From the NCBI GenBank assembly GCA_964547485.1, contig CAZJNU010000020.1, forward strand, positions 1 through 33,997: a DNA stretch of 33,997 nt. The letters are read 5' to 3'. Under the pieces are notes generated by a model. The model was not told the DNA's origin. It searched no databases and worked only from the letters and a program-made list of their open reading frames with translations. Both the position numbers and the translations under genes were made by a program. This DNA is from JACJWR01 sp964547485. GTDB taxonomy: Bacteria > Actinomycetota > Actinomycetes > S36-B12 > UBA10799. Shown one piece after another: positions 14,911 through 22,476 of this stretch. The stretch's first letter is position 1. Each line of letters opens with the position of its first letter.

Positions 14911-15573
14911 CTACCCCAGTCGGCGTCGGATCGACACCACCACCTGGGTCAGGCCGACGATCGCCAACCCCGCCGACACTGCTGCGGCCAGCGTCACCAA
15001 CGTGACAGCGCTCGGTTGGTGGATGAAGGCGGCCAGCAGGAACATCCCGGTCACGAGCACTCGGGTCGGACGCTCCCAGACGCTCACCACCCCTACCTCG
15101 GACATTCCGGTGGCGCCCGCTCGGGCCCGGGCATATTCCTGCAGGAAGGTCAGCACCGCGGCCAACGCACACAGCCAGCCCGGTGCCCCCACGAAAAAAA
15201 GCGCAACCAGATAGAGCACGTCCGCGACCCGGTCGACCAACGAGTCCAGCACGTAGCCCCAGTCGGTGCTGCGCCGGGTCATCACCGCTATTGCGCCGTC
15301 CAGGTTGTCCACGATGCCGGACGCGAACACCAACACTGCGGCGAGCAGCAGCCAGCCACCGCCCGCCCAGGCTGCGGCCACCACCCCGGCTGACAGCAGT
15401 CCGCCCAGCAAGGTCACCCCGTTGGGCGATACCCCGGCGGCGGCCAGCGGCCGCGCGAGGGCGTGCACGATGCCGAGCCAGAACGCCACCAACCGGTTGG
15501 CGCGCGGGTCAATCCCGCCGTGCAGGTCGCTCCAGCGGGCAAAGTAGGCGTCCCGACTGAGATCCGCGGACAT
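14911..15573 (-). CDS. CDP-alcohol phosphatidyltransferase family membrane protein
   Basis: A 220-residue membrane protein. ATG 15573 overlaps the metF stop by one base (TGATG); the frame stays open to 15687 inside metF. Several hydrophobic segments are visible and the catalytic region reads DNLDGAIAVMTRRSTDWGYV followed by LDSLVD. Compared with the family pattern D-x2-D-G-x2-A-R-x8-G-x3-D-x3-D, all four Asp residues and both Gly residues are present, but the conserved Arg is Val. The family joins a CDP-linked lipid or alcohol to a hydroxyl acceptor (for example PgsA or PI-phosphate synthases). The acceptor is unknown. Coupling to metF suggests a shared transcript from the leaderless promoter at 16473. 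Activity is likely but the Arg change is a caution. Confidence 0.8.
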   Translation of the reverse strand: MSADLSRDAYFARWSDLHGGIDPRANRLVAFWLGIVHALARPLAAAGVSPNGVTLLGGLLSAGVVAAAWAGGGWLLLAAVLVFASGIVDNLDGAIAVMTRRSTDWGYVLDSLVDRVADVLYLVALFFVGAPGWLCALAAVLTFLQEYARARAGATGMSEVGVVSVWERPTRVLVTGMFLLAAFIHQPSAVTLVTLAAAVSAGLAIVGLTQVVVSIRRRLG

Positions 15574-16466
15574 CAGGCCGGCGAGTCGCCCAGGCCCAGC
15601 AGTTCGTGCACGCGGAGCGTCGAGGTGGACCTGTTCAAGGTATAGAAGTGCAGGCCGGGGGCCCCGCCGTCGACCAGCGCCTGACACATTTGGGCTGCTA
15701 CTTCCACCCCCAAGTCGATCACCGCCTGCGGATCGTCACCGACGGCGTGGAAGCGGTCAGCCACCGCGGCTGGGAAGGCGGCGCCCGCCAACTGCGCAAA
15801 CCGCTGGATCTGGGAGACATTCGTGACCGGCATGATGCCGGGGATGATCGGCAGATCCGCCCCCATCGCCGCCGCCCGCTCCACCAACCGGAAGTAGTCG
15901 TCCGGGTGAAAGAAGAATTGGGTGATCGCGAAGTCTGCCCCGGCCTCCTGCTTCGCCAGCAGCACCTTGGCGTCGTCCGCCAGCGATACCGCCTCTGGGT
16001 GCCCCTCCGGAAAGGCGGCCACGCCCACCGTGAAATCACCCTCGGACCGGATCAGCCGCACCAGATCATCTGCGTGCTCGAGTCCACCGGGATATGAGCT
16101 CCAGGGGGCACCCGGACCGCCGTCGGGGTCGCCACGCAGCGCCAGCACGTGGTTGACACCGGCCTCACGATAGGCCCGCACGACGTCGAGGAGTTCCTCA
16201 TCAGTGGCCCCGACACAGGTCAGATGCCCAACCGGCAGCAGGCTTGTCTCGGTCGCGATCCTGCCGGTGAGTCGAACGGTTCGGTCGCGGGTGCTGCCGC
16301 CGGCGCCGTAGGTCACCGAGACGAACGTCGGCGCGAGTGGCTCCAGATCCCGGATGGCGCGCCAGAGATTGGCCTCCCCGACATCGGTCTTGGGCGGAAA
16401 GAATTCGAACGAGACGCTGCGCTCGCCGTCACTGACCAGTTCTGCCACGGATGCCGAAGACGTCAT
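15573..16466 (-). CDS. metF: 5,10-methylenetetrahydrofolate reductase
   Basis: A 297-residue TIM-barrel flavoprotein reducing 5,10-methylene-THF to 5-methyl-THF for methionine synthesis. Motifs: VSFEFFPPKTD with the catalytic Glu, FVSVTYGAGGSTRDRT, HLTCVGAT, HVLALRGDPDGG for FAD binding, FAITQFFFHPDDY and IIPGIMPVTN, then GLHFYTLNRS at the C-terminus. Length is that of a bacterial MetF. ATG 16466 is 6 bases from a TATCCT box, with no ribosome site, so the mRNA is probably leaderless. It is divergent from crtE with 59 bases between starts; the pair metF/polyprenyl synthase in this divergent arrangement matches Rv2172c/Rv2173 of M. tuberculosis. Confidence 0.95.
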   Translation of the reverse strand: MTSSASVAELVSDGERSVSFEFFPPKTDVGEANLWRAIRDLEPLAPTFVSVTYGAGGSTRDRTVRLTGRIATETSLLPVGHLTCVGATDEELLDVVRAYREAGVNHVLALRGDPDGGPGAPWSSYPGGLEHADDLVRLIRSEGDFTVGVAAFPEGHPEAVSLADDAKVLLAKQEAGADFAITQFFFHPDDYFRLVERAAAMGADLPIIPGIMPVTNVSQIQRFAQLAGAAFPAAVADRFHAVGDDPQAVIDLGVEVAAQMCQALVDGGAPGLHFYTLNRSTSTLRVHELLGLGDSPA

Positions 16467-16472
16467 TGCGCA

Positions 16473-16478
16473 AGGATA
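16473..16478 (-). promoter_or_regulatory. Candidate -10 box (TATCCT) for leaderless metF
   Basis: On the minus strand TATCCT is followed by six bases and the metF ATG. No Shine-Dalgarno lies between. It shares a 59-base divergent intergenic region with the crtE -10 box. Confidence 0.55.
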
Positions 16479-16512
16479 CGGCGGACAAGATGCCGCCCTG
16501 GGGTCGGCATCG

Positions 16513-16518
16513 TAGGGT
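16513..16518 (+). promoter_or_regulatory. Candidate -10 box (TAGGGT) for leaderless crtE
   Basis: TAGGGT ends 7 bases before the crtE ATG at 16526. The intervening TATCGAT has no ribosome site, so translation from a leaderless or near-leaderless mRNA is expected. Confidence 0.5.
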
Positions 16519-16525
16519 TATCGAT

Positions 16526-17602
16526 ATGTCGTCCTTCAAGGGTTCCCCGCTGGATGTCGAGGACCTCCTCGGCCGGGTCGGCAAATCCCTGCAGGACTTC
16601 CTGTCGACCCAGGTGGGGGCGCTGGACGCTGTCAGCACCGATCTGACCCCGATGTCCGAGGCCGTGGCAGGGCTGCTTGCCGGCGGCAAGCGGCTACGGC
16701 CGGCCTTCTGCTACTGGGGCTGGCGAGCTGCTGGCGGCGCAGACACGGAGGAGTCGATCACGGCGGCCACCTCGTTGGAGTTTCTGCAGGCGTGCGCTCT
16801 GATCCACGACGATGTGATGGACGGATCCGACACCCGCCGCGGCCAGCCTGCCGCCCATCGCCGGTTCGCCGCCCTGCACCGCGGCAACTCCTGGTTGGGA
16901 TCCTCGGAGACCTTCGGTGTGGGCGCGGCCATCCTGCTCGGCGACCTGTGCCTCGCCTGGTCCAACCAGATGCTGCTGACCAGCGGCTTGCCGACGGAAT
17001 CCCTGACTCGTGGCAAGGCAACCTACGATGCGATGGTGGTCGAGTTGATGGCCGGGCAGTACCTCGACCTGCTGGAGCAGGCGCGTGGTGGTGGCTCGGT
17101 CGACCGGGCATTACGGGTGGTCCGATACAAGTCGGCCAAGTACACGATCGAGCGGCCACTGCACCTCGGTGGTGAACTGGCCGGGGCCTCAGCGGAACTC
17201 CTGCAGGCCTACAGCAACTACGGCCTGCCGTTGGGTGAGGCATTCCAGTTGCGAGATGACGTGCTCGGGGTGTTCGGCGACCCTGCCGTCACCGGCAAAC
17301 CGGCCGGTGACGACCTGCGGGAGGGTAAGCGGACCGCGCTGGTCGCGGTTGCCGTCGAGAACGCGTCCCCGGCCCAGGCCCACCTGCTCCGCACCAGCCT
17401 CGGCGATCCCGCCCTCAGCAGCGACGGCGTCGCCGCACTGCGGGAGGTGTTGGTAGACACCGGGGCGCTGGCCCGGGTCGAGTCGATGATCGGCGACAAG
17501 ACCGAGCAGGCGTACGCCGCGCTGGCCAGCGTGGAGTTGGCGGAGCCGGCCGCCGAAGTGCTCACAGGTCTCGTGGCGGCCGCGACGGCCCGGTCGGTGT
17601 GA
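16526..17602 (+). CDS. crtE: Polyprenyl (geranylgeranyl) diphosphate synthase
   Basis: A 358-residue trans-isoprenyl diphosphate synthase; ATG 16526 follows a -10 box by 7 bases and an open frame upstream to 16451 lacks support. Motifs: GGKRLRPAF, first Asp-rich motif LIHDDVMDGSD (Asp95, Asp96, Asp99) with the downstream RRGQPAAHR, GKATYDAM, and second Asp-rich motif QLRDDVLGVFGD (Asp244, Asp245) followed by GKPAGDDLREGKRT. It condenses IPP with DMAPP, GPP or FPP, here most likely to GGPP for phytoene synthesis. Chain length cannot be fixed from sequence; residues before the first motif are medium-sized (SLEFLQAC). It is 7 bases from crtI and would be co-transcribed with it. It occupies the place of idsA2 in the mycobacterial neighbourhood. 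Confidence 0.92.
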   Translation: MSSFKGSPLDVEDLLGRVGKSLQDFLSTQVGALDAVSTDLTPMSEAVAGLLAGGKRLRPAFCYWGWRAAGGADTEESITAATSLEFLQACALIHDDVMDGSDTRRGQPAAHRRFAALHRGNSWLGSSETFGVGAAILLGDLCLAWSNQMLLTSGLPTESLTRGKATYDAMVVELMAGQYLDLLEQARGGGSVDRALRVVRYKSAKYTIERPLHLGGELAGASAELLQAYSNYGLPLGEAFQLRDDVLGVFGDPAVTGKPAGDDLREGKRTALVAVAVENASPAQAHLLRTSLGDPALSSDGVAALREVLVDTGALARVESMIGDKTEQAYAALASVELAEPAAEVLTGLVAAATARSV

Positions 17603-17609
17603 GTCACTG

Positions 17610-19142
17610 ATGGGTTCGCTTCGCCGTTGGCTGCCCGGCGGTCCCCGGCAGGTGACCGGACCGACCGACTCCGTCGTCATCGTCGGCGCCGGTCTCGCCG
17701 GACTGAGCGCCGCAATGCGACTGGCAGGCGCCGGCCGAAAAGTGACCGTGGTGGAACGGGAGAGTGTCCCCGGCGGCCGCGCCGGGTTGATCACCGATAA
17801 CGGCTATCGGTTCGATACCGGTCCGACCGTACTGACCATGCCTGATCTGATCGCCGACGCCTTCGATTGCCTCGGTGAGACGATGTCGGACTGGTTGACC
17901 CTCACGCCGGTGTCACCGCTGTACCGGGCGTTCTACCCGGACGGCTCGGTGCTGGACGTGCATTCGGACACCGCCGCGATGGCTGCCGAGATTGAGCGGG
18001 TGATCGGTGCGGAGGAGGCGCGCGGCTACGAGCGCTACGTGGACTTCGTCTCGTCGCTGTACCGCTACGAGATGAAGGATTTCATCGACCGCAACATCGA
18101 CTCCCCCCTCGACCTGGTGACCCCCGACCTGGCCCGACTGGTCGCCCTCGGCGGCTTCCGACGACTCGCCCCCAAGGTCCGGGAGTACCTGAAGGACCCC
18201 AGAACGGAGCGGATCTACTCCTTCCAGGCGATGTATGCGGGCCTCTCTCCGTACGACGCCCTCGCCATCTACGCAGTTATCGCCTACATGGACTCGGTGG
18301 CGGGGGTGTTCTTCCCCGAGGGCGGGATGCACGCCGTCCCGAGGGCGATGGCGGCGGCTGCCGCCACACACGGGGTCGAGTTTCGCTATGACACAACGGT
18401 GACGTCGGTCGATCTGCAGCACGGCCGCGCCACCGGAGTGGTAACCGCCGATGGCGAGCGGATACCGGCAGATGTGGTCGTGCTCAATCCCGATCTGCCG
18501 GTGGCCTACCGGGACCTGCTCGGCCAGGAGCCGTGGTCGGTCAGCCGGTTGCGCTACTCGCCCTCCTGCTTCCTGTTGCTGGCCGGATCATCTGCCCACT
18601 ACTCCCAGACCGCCCACCACAACATTCATTTCGGCCACTCCTGGAAGGGGGTGTTCACCGACCTGATCGATCGCCGACAACTGATGTCGGATCCGAGTTT
18701 GCTCGTCACCAACCCAACCCGAACTGACCCGACGCTGGCCCCGGCCGGGAAGCAGAGCTACTACGTGTTGTTCCCGACACCGAACCTGGACGCCGACCTG
18801 GACTGGGCCACCGTCGGCCCGCGCTACCGCGATGAGGTTGTCCGAGTGCTCGAGGATCGCGGCTATGTAGGTTTCGGCGACGGTATCGAAGTTGAGCACG
18901 TGACTACCCCGGCGGACTGGGCCGAGCGGGGAATGGAACGCGGCGCTCCGTTCGCGGCAGCCCACTCGTTCGGCCAGACCGGACCGTTTCGACCGGGGAA
19001 CCTCTGGGGGGAAAACGTCGTCTTCACCGGTTCCGGCACCCAACCCGGGGTGGGGGTGCCGATGGTACTGATCTCCGGTCGGCTCGCCGCCGAACGGATC
19101 ACCGGCCCCGACCCCGGCTACTCCTCGCGATCGAGACGCTGA
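17610..19142 (+). CDS. crtI: Phytoene desaturase
   Basis: A 510-residue FAD-dependent desaturase converting phytoene to lycopene. A 20-residue leader precedes the Rossmann motif VVIVGAGLAGLSAAMRLAGA; then VPGGRAGLITDNGYRFDTGP, DFIDRNIDSPLDL, YAGLSPYDALAIYAVIAYMD, FFPEGGMHAVPRAMAAAA and the C-terminal FVFTGSGTQPGVGVPMVLIS-type segment (residues about 472-490), all typical for CrtI. ATG 17610 is 7 bases after the crtE stop; there is no clear ribosome site, so initiation by coupling is likely. The last 25 bases overlap the 3' end of the convergent mannosyltransferase gene. Compared with the 13408 desaturase it conserves the CrtI-type substrate region, so I assign the four-step desaturation to this gene. 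Confidence 0.92.
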   Translation: MGSLRRWLPGGPRQVTGPTDSVVIVGAGLAGLSAAMRLAGAGRKVTVVERESVPGGRAGLITDNGYRFDTGPTVLTMPDLIADAFDCLGETMSDWLTLTPVSPLYRAFYPDGSVLDVHSDTAAMAAEIERVIGAEEARGYERYVDFVSSLYRYEMKDFIDRNIDSPLDLVTPDLARLVALGGFRRLAPKVREYLKDPRTERIYSFQAMYAGLSPYDALAIYAVIAYMDSVAGVFFPEGGMHAVPRAMAAAAATHGVEFRYDTTVTSVDLQHGRATGVVTADGERIPADVVVLNPDLPVAYRDLLGQEPWSVSRLRYSPSCFLLLAGSSAHYSQTAHHNIHFGHSWKGVFTDLIDRRQLMSDPSLLVTNPTRTDPTLAPAGKQSYYVLFPTPNLDADLDWATVGPRYRDEVVRVLEDRGYVGFGDGIEVEHVTTPADWAERGMERGAPFAAAHSFGQTGPFRPGNLWGENVVFTGSGTQPGVGVPMVLISGRLAAERITGPDPGYSSRSRR

Positions 19143-20755
19143 GCTTCGCCGGCCGTAGCGCGAGGTTGCGTCCGGCCGAGCACGACCTGCAGCGCCGCAC
19201 GTTCGTGTGCCGCCGGCGACTCCGGTACCAGTCCGAGGTCACCAGGGGCACCCATCAACAGTCGGCGCTCCCGCGGACTGGTCAGCACCAGCACAATGAT
19301 GATGGCCGCCACCACGAGCAGGGCTATCCCGTCGCTGATGGCGAAAAGGGTGTCCTGGGTGGAACTGGACGTAGCTATCCCGTACATCGTGAAACCTGCG
19401 CTGCCGAACAGCACCACTCGCAGCTCGGCTCGACTCAACCCGGCTACCACCAATAGCGGAAGACCCCACAGCAGGTACCAGGGCTGGACCACCGGGCCCA
19501 GGAAAACGATCACCATGAAGGCGATACCCGCCGCCCGGGTCGCCGGCCGACCGACGGGTCGCAGCAGCAGCCAGGCCACGATGCCGAGCGCGATCAGTTG
19601 GCCCAGCACCCGGAACACCGCCACCATCGTGTCCACCGAGGCCAGCCCGAGCCAGTGACTGAGTTGCCCCGTCAGCATCCCCAACGCCGTTGGTGGGGAT
19701 AGCCAGGTTCGGACCTTGCCCGGGGTCGCCAGCGCACCCAGCCAGCCGAGGCCCGTCTGGCTGATCAGGCCCAGGCCCACGAACGTCAGCGCCCCGATGA
19801 TCGCGGTCAACACCCACTTGGACACCCGGTCCCAGAAGCCGGCCCGTTGACCGGCCCAGATGATCCCGATGAAAGGTAGCGCCAGCAGCCCGATCGGCTT
19901 CACCGCCGAACCCATCGCGATCACCACCACCGCGAGCGCCGGCTTGTCCGCCAGCGCCAACACGAAACCGGCGACGATCAGCCCCACCATCAGGGCGTCG
20001 TTGTGGACCCCGATCACGAAGTGCATCAGCACCAGCGGATTCAACGCCACCACCCAGAAGGCCTTCGCCTGATCGATTCCGTGGAACCAGGCGAGCCGCG
20101 GTACCCCCCAGGCGATCAGGAATACGCCGATCAACGCGATCAGCCGGAATACGTAGGCTCCGAGCAGTGGATTGTTCGGCGAGAATGCTGCAACCCCCCG
20201 CTCCAACAGCAGGAAGAGCGGGCCGTACGGTGCCGGTGACTCACCCCACAGCGGATCAGCACCAGTCCCGAACCAGCCGGGCACCTCGACTACGCCGCTG
20301 GTGTAGGGATCGAGTCCCTGCACCAGCAGTTTGCCCTGCGCGAAGTAGGAGTAGACGTCTCGACTGAACAGCGGAAAGCACAGCGTCAACGGCGCGGCCC
20401 AGGCGACCAGCGTCCACCAGAGCCGCCGCAGCGAATCCACCGAGGAGTGCATCACGCCGTAGCCGAGGACCAGCCACGACTGCAGCAGCAGTACGACTCC
20501 GAGCAGCACCGCGATCTTCGACACCACAGAACCCAGCGTCGTCCCGCGCAACGCCTCGACCAGCGGCCAGGTGTTCAACCCGGAGTCCAGCGGCAGCCAC
20601 CCCACCCCGAGGGATCCCAGCACGATCAGAATCGATGCGACCACTCCCGGCACGACGTAGCGCAGGGCGAAGGTGGCATTGCCCTCATCTGCCATCGGCC
20701 GGGGATCGGCCGCAGCCCGAGATTCCTCCGATGGATTCCTCTCGGCTGCCGGCAC
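19118..20755 (-). CDS. Polyprenol-phosphomannose-dependent alpha-1,6-mannosyltransferase (MptA/MptB family)
   Basis: A 545-residue GT-C glycosyltransferase with about thirteen membrane segments. The GTG at 20755 is 6 bases from a TACCCT box; the in-frame ATG 20695 is an alternative. The first extracytoplasmic loop carries PLFSRDVYSYFAQGKLLVQG and LDPYTSGV, the Asp-containing catalytic loop of MptA/MptB enzymes. Further blocks are WGESPAPYGPLFLLLE, NPLVLMHFVIGVHNDALMVG and VVQPWYLLWGLPLLV. The enzyme extends an alpha-1,6-mannan from polyprenyl-phosphate mannose on the outer face of the membrane, in lipomannan-type glycolipids. Gene order (next to the polyprenyl synthase and the kinase) argues for the MptA (Rv2174) counterpart; sequence alone does not separate MptA from MptB. 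The C-terminal 60 residues are charged and poorly conserved. Confidence 0.85.
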   Translation of the reverse strand: MPAAERNPSEESRAAADPRPMADEGNATFALRYVVPGVVASILIVLGSLGVGWLPLDSGLNTWPLVEALRGTTLGSVVSKIAVLLGVVLLLQSWLVLGYGVMHSSVDSLRRLWWTLVAWAAPLTLCFPLFSRDVYSYFAQGKLLVQGLDPYTSGVVEVPGWFGTGADPLWGESPAPYGPLFLLLERGVAAFSPNNPLLGAYVFRLIALIGVFLIAWGVPRLAWFHGIDQAKAFWVVALNPLVLMHFVIGVHNDALMVGLIVAGFVLALADKPALAVVVIAMGSAVKPIGLLALPFIGIIWAGQRAGFWDRVSKWVLTAIIGALTFVGLGLISQTGLGWLGALATPGKVRTWLSPPTALGMLTGQLSHWLGLASVDTMVAVFRVLGQLIALGIVAWLLLRPVGRPATRAAGIAFMVIVFLGPVVQPWYLLWGLPLLVVAGLSRAELRVVLFGSAGFTMYGIATSSSTQDTLFAISDGIALLVVAAIIIVLVLTSPRERRLLMGAPGDLGLVPESPAAHERAALQVVLGRTQPRATAGEAQRLDREE

Positions 20756-20761
20756 CCGTCC

Positions 20762-20767
20762 AGGGTA
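20762..20767 (-). promoter_or_regulatory. Candidate -10 box (TACCCT) for the mannosyltransferase gene
   Basis: On the minus strand TACCCT is followed by GGACGG and the GTG at 20755, again a 6-base spacing without a ribosome site. It favours the GTG over the downstream ATG at 20695. Confidence 0.45.
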
Positions 20768-20806
20768 CCCATGATCAGCAGCCGCCCTGGTGTAAGGATG
20801 ACTGTC

Positions 20807-21760
20807 GTGAGTCAGCGGGAACTAGATGCGGCCGGGATCCTGGATCCGGGGCTGCGCGCGTCCTACGAGCGCGCGAGGTTACTGAACTCCCAGCATGGCA
20901 AGACCTACTATCTGGCTACCTTGCTGCTGCCCCCGGCCAAGCGACCGTTCGTGCACGCCCTCTACGGGTTCGCCCGGTACGCCGACGAGATCGTCGACGA
21001 TCTGGAATCCACGTTGACCGCCGAACAGAAGGAGGACGCCCTGTCAACGTGGGGAGCAGCCGCCCTGACCGACCTCAACCGGGGCTACTCCCGCGATCCG
21101 ATCACCGCCGCGGTCGTGGACACGGTGCATCGTTGGCAGATACCGCTGGCCCATTTCGAAGCCTTCCTGCACTCGATGGCGATGGACCTGACCGTCACCG
21201 AGTACCAGACCTTTGAGGAGCTCTACGAGTATGTCTACGGTTCCGCGGCCGTGATCGGATTGCAGATGGTGCCCATCTTGGAGCCGGCCACCGATGACGC
21301 CTACCGCAGGGCCACCGACCTCGGTGTCGCCTTTCAGCTGGCGAACTTCGTTCGGGATGTCGGCGAAGACCTCGACCGGGGCCGGGTATACCTGCCGTTG
21401 GCGGAATTGGCCGAGTTCGGCGTCGATCGGGCGGCCTTGGAGCGGAGGGTCGCGACGCCAGAGATCAAGAACGCCCTGCGCGCCCAAATCTCCCGGGTGC
21501 GGGAGTTGGAGGAGGCGGCGCGGCCCGGGATCGCCTCCCTGCATCCCGCCTGCCAGCCGTGTATCGAGGCTGCCAGGGTGCTCTACTGCGGCATCGTCGA
21601 CGCGGTGGCGGAGATCGACTACGAAGTATTCGACCGGCGGGCCTCGGTAGGTCTCGGCAGACGGCTAGCCGTGGCCGGACCCGCCTGGCGTCGCGCCCGC
21701 GTCGCCCGCCGCCGGTTCGGCAGCGGCAGCACCGGGGAACCAGCGCCGAGGCGGTCCTGA
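20807..21760 (+). CDS. crtB: Phytoene synthase
   Basis: A squalene/phytoene synthase of 317 residues from GTG 20807, or 320 from ATG 20798 (MTVVSQRE). AAGGAT lies 7 bases before the GTG, so a leaderless start there is slightly favoured. Motifs: GKTYYLATLLLPPAKRPFVH, first Asp-rich motif YADEIVDD, then YVYGSAAVIGLQMVPI and second Asp-rich motif QLANFVRDVGEDLDRGRVYL. It condenses two GGPP into phytoene, the committed step of the pathway. It stands alone on the plus strand, apart from crtE-crtI. The last 96 bases are antisense to the 3' end of crtYd, where both proteins have low-complexity C-terminal tails (RRFGSGSTGEPAPRRS here). Confidence 0.93.
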   Translation: MSQRELDAAGILDPGLRASYERARLLNSQHGKTYYLATLLLPPAKRPFVHALYGFARYADEIVDDLESTLTAEQKEDALSTWGAAALTDLNRGYSRDPITAAVVDTVHRWQIPLAHFEAFLHSMAMDLTVTEYQTFEELYEYVYGSAAVIGLQMVPILEPATDDAYRRATDLGVAFQLANFVRDVGEDLDRGRVYLPLAELAEFGVDRAALERRVATPEIKNALRAQISRVRELEEAARPGIASLHPACQPCIEAARVLYCGIVDAVAEIDYEVFDRRASVGLGRRLAVAGPAWRRARVARRRFGSGSTGEPAPRRS

Positions 21761-22111
21761 ATAGGGCGTCCGCTGCAGGCCCCGGCGGCCGAGGAACACC
21801 CACAGCACCAGCGTGAGCACCACCAGCGCGAACCCGAACAGTAAATCCTCCACCGGCGCAAACACCAACCGGCCGTCACCGATGAACGGCGGCGGACCCT
21901 GAGTCGGCGAACTGTCACCAATGATTTTCTCGCCTGAGTAGCGCACGATGCCGAAGCCGGTCAGCACGCCGTTGGTGAGCAGTTGGAAGCTGACGATGAT
22001 GGCGTAGGACACCCAGAACACCCGACGGGCCAGAATTCGGGTGCGAAAGATCAGCAGATCCGCAACCACTGCGAGCACCACCCCGGCCAGCGCCAAACCT
22101 GTGTAGGTCAC
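21665..22111 (-). CDS. crtYd: Lycopene cyclase subunit CrtYd
   Basis: A 148-residue membrane protein of the heterodimeric lycopene cyclase family. GTG 22111 overlaps the crtYc stop (GTGA). Three hydrophobic segments (about 4-24, 31-50 and 87-107) enclose LFAPVEDLLFGF-type residues (FAPVEDLLFGF, about 84-94), the acidic P-x-E-[DE] motif of these cyclases. It acts with CrtYc to close the beta-type ring at one or both ends of lycopene. The first 110 residues match the family; a Pro/Ala/Gly-rich tail (about 115-148) is extra and lies antisense to the end of crtB. Confidence 0.87.
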   Translation of the reverse strand: MTYTGLALAGVVLAVVADLLIFRTRILARRVFWVSYAIIVSFQLLTNGVLTGFGIVRYSGEKIIGDSSPTQGPPPFIGDGRLVFAPVEDLLFGFALVVLTLVLWVFLGRRGLQRTPYSGPPRRWFPGAAAAEPAAGDAGATPGGSGHG

Positions 22112-22476
22112 CGCTCACCAATCCTGGTTCCGCCGACGATTTCGTCGTCCGGCTCATCACCGACCTGCCAGCGCCGCGCCGACCGGACGGCCTCCAGTGT
22201 CAGAACGGCCGCTGTCGGGATGACCAGGAAGAACAGCACCTCGTCCAACGGCAATCCGCCGGGCAGCATCACCCCGGAGATCCGCGCCGGGTCGAAGGTC
22301 CAGTGGCCTTCGGAGATGGCATACACATCCCAGCAGATGAAGAGGGCTGCGACCGGCAGCACCGCTGCCAACAGCCGACGCCACCGGGCGAACACCCTGG
22401 TCAGCAGCACGACTTCCAACCAGATCGTGCCGACGACACAGAACGCCAACACCCCCAAGTAGGACAACTGCCCCAT
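22108..22476 (-). CDS. crtYc: Lycopene cyclase subunit CrtYc
   Basis: A 122-residue membrane protein. ATG 22476 overlaps the stop of the FAD oxidoreductase (TGATG) and its own stop overlaps crtYd, so the three genes are translationally coupled. It has three hydrophobic segments and the signatures AALFICWDVYAI, HWTFDP, ISGVMLPGGLPLDEVLFFLV with the P-x-[DE]-E cyclase motif. CrtYc and CrtYd together form an integral membrane, NAD(P)H-dependent lycopene cyclase of the type found in Brevibacterium, Corynebacterium and other actinobacteria. Whether this pair makes one or two rings cannot be read; the end-group genes upstream suggest one ring with one acyclic end. Confidence 0.88.
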   Translation of the reverse strand: MGQLSYLGVLAFCVVGTIWLEVVLLTRVFARWRRLLAAVLPVAALFICWDVYAISEGHWTFDPARISGVMLPGGLPLDEVLFFLVIPTAAVLTLEAVRSARRWQVGDEPDDEIVGGTRIGER

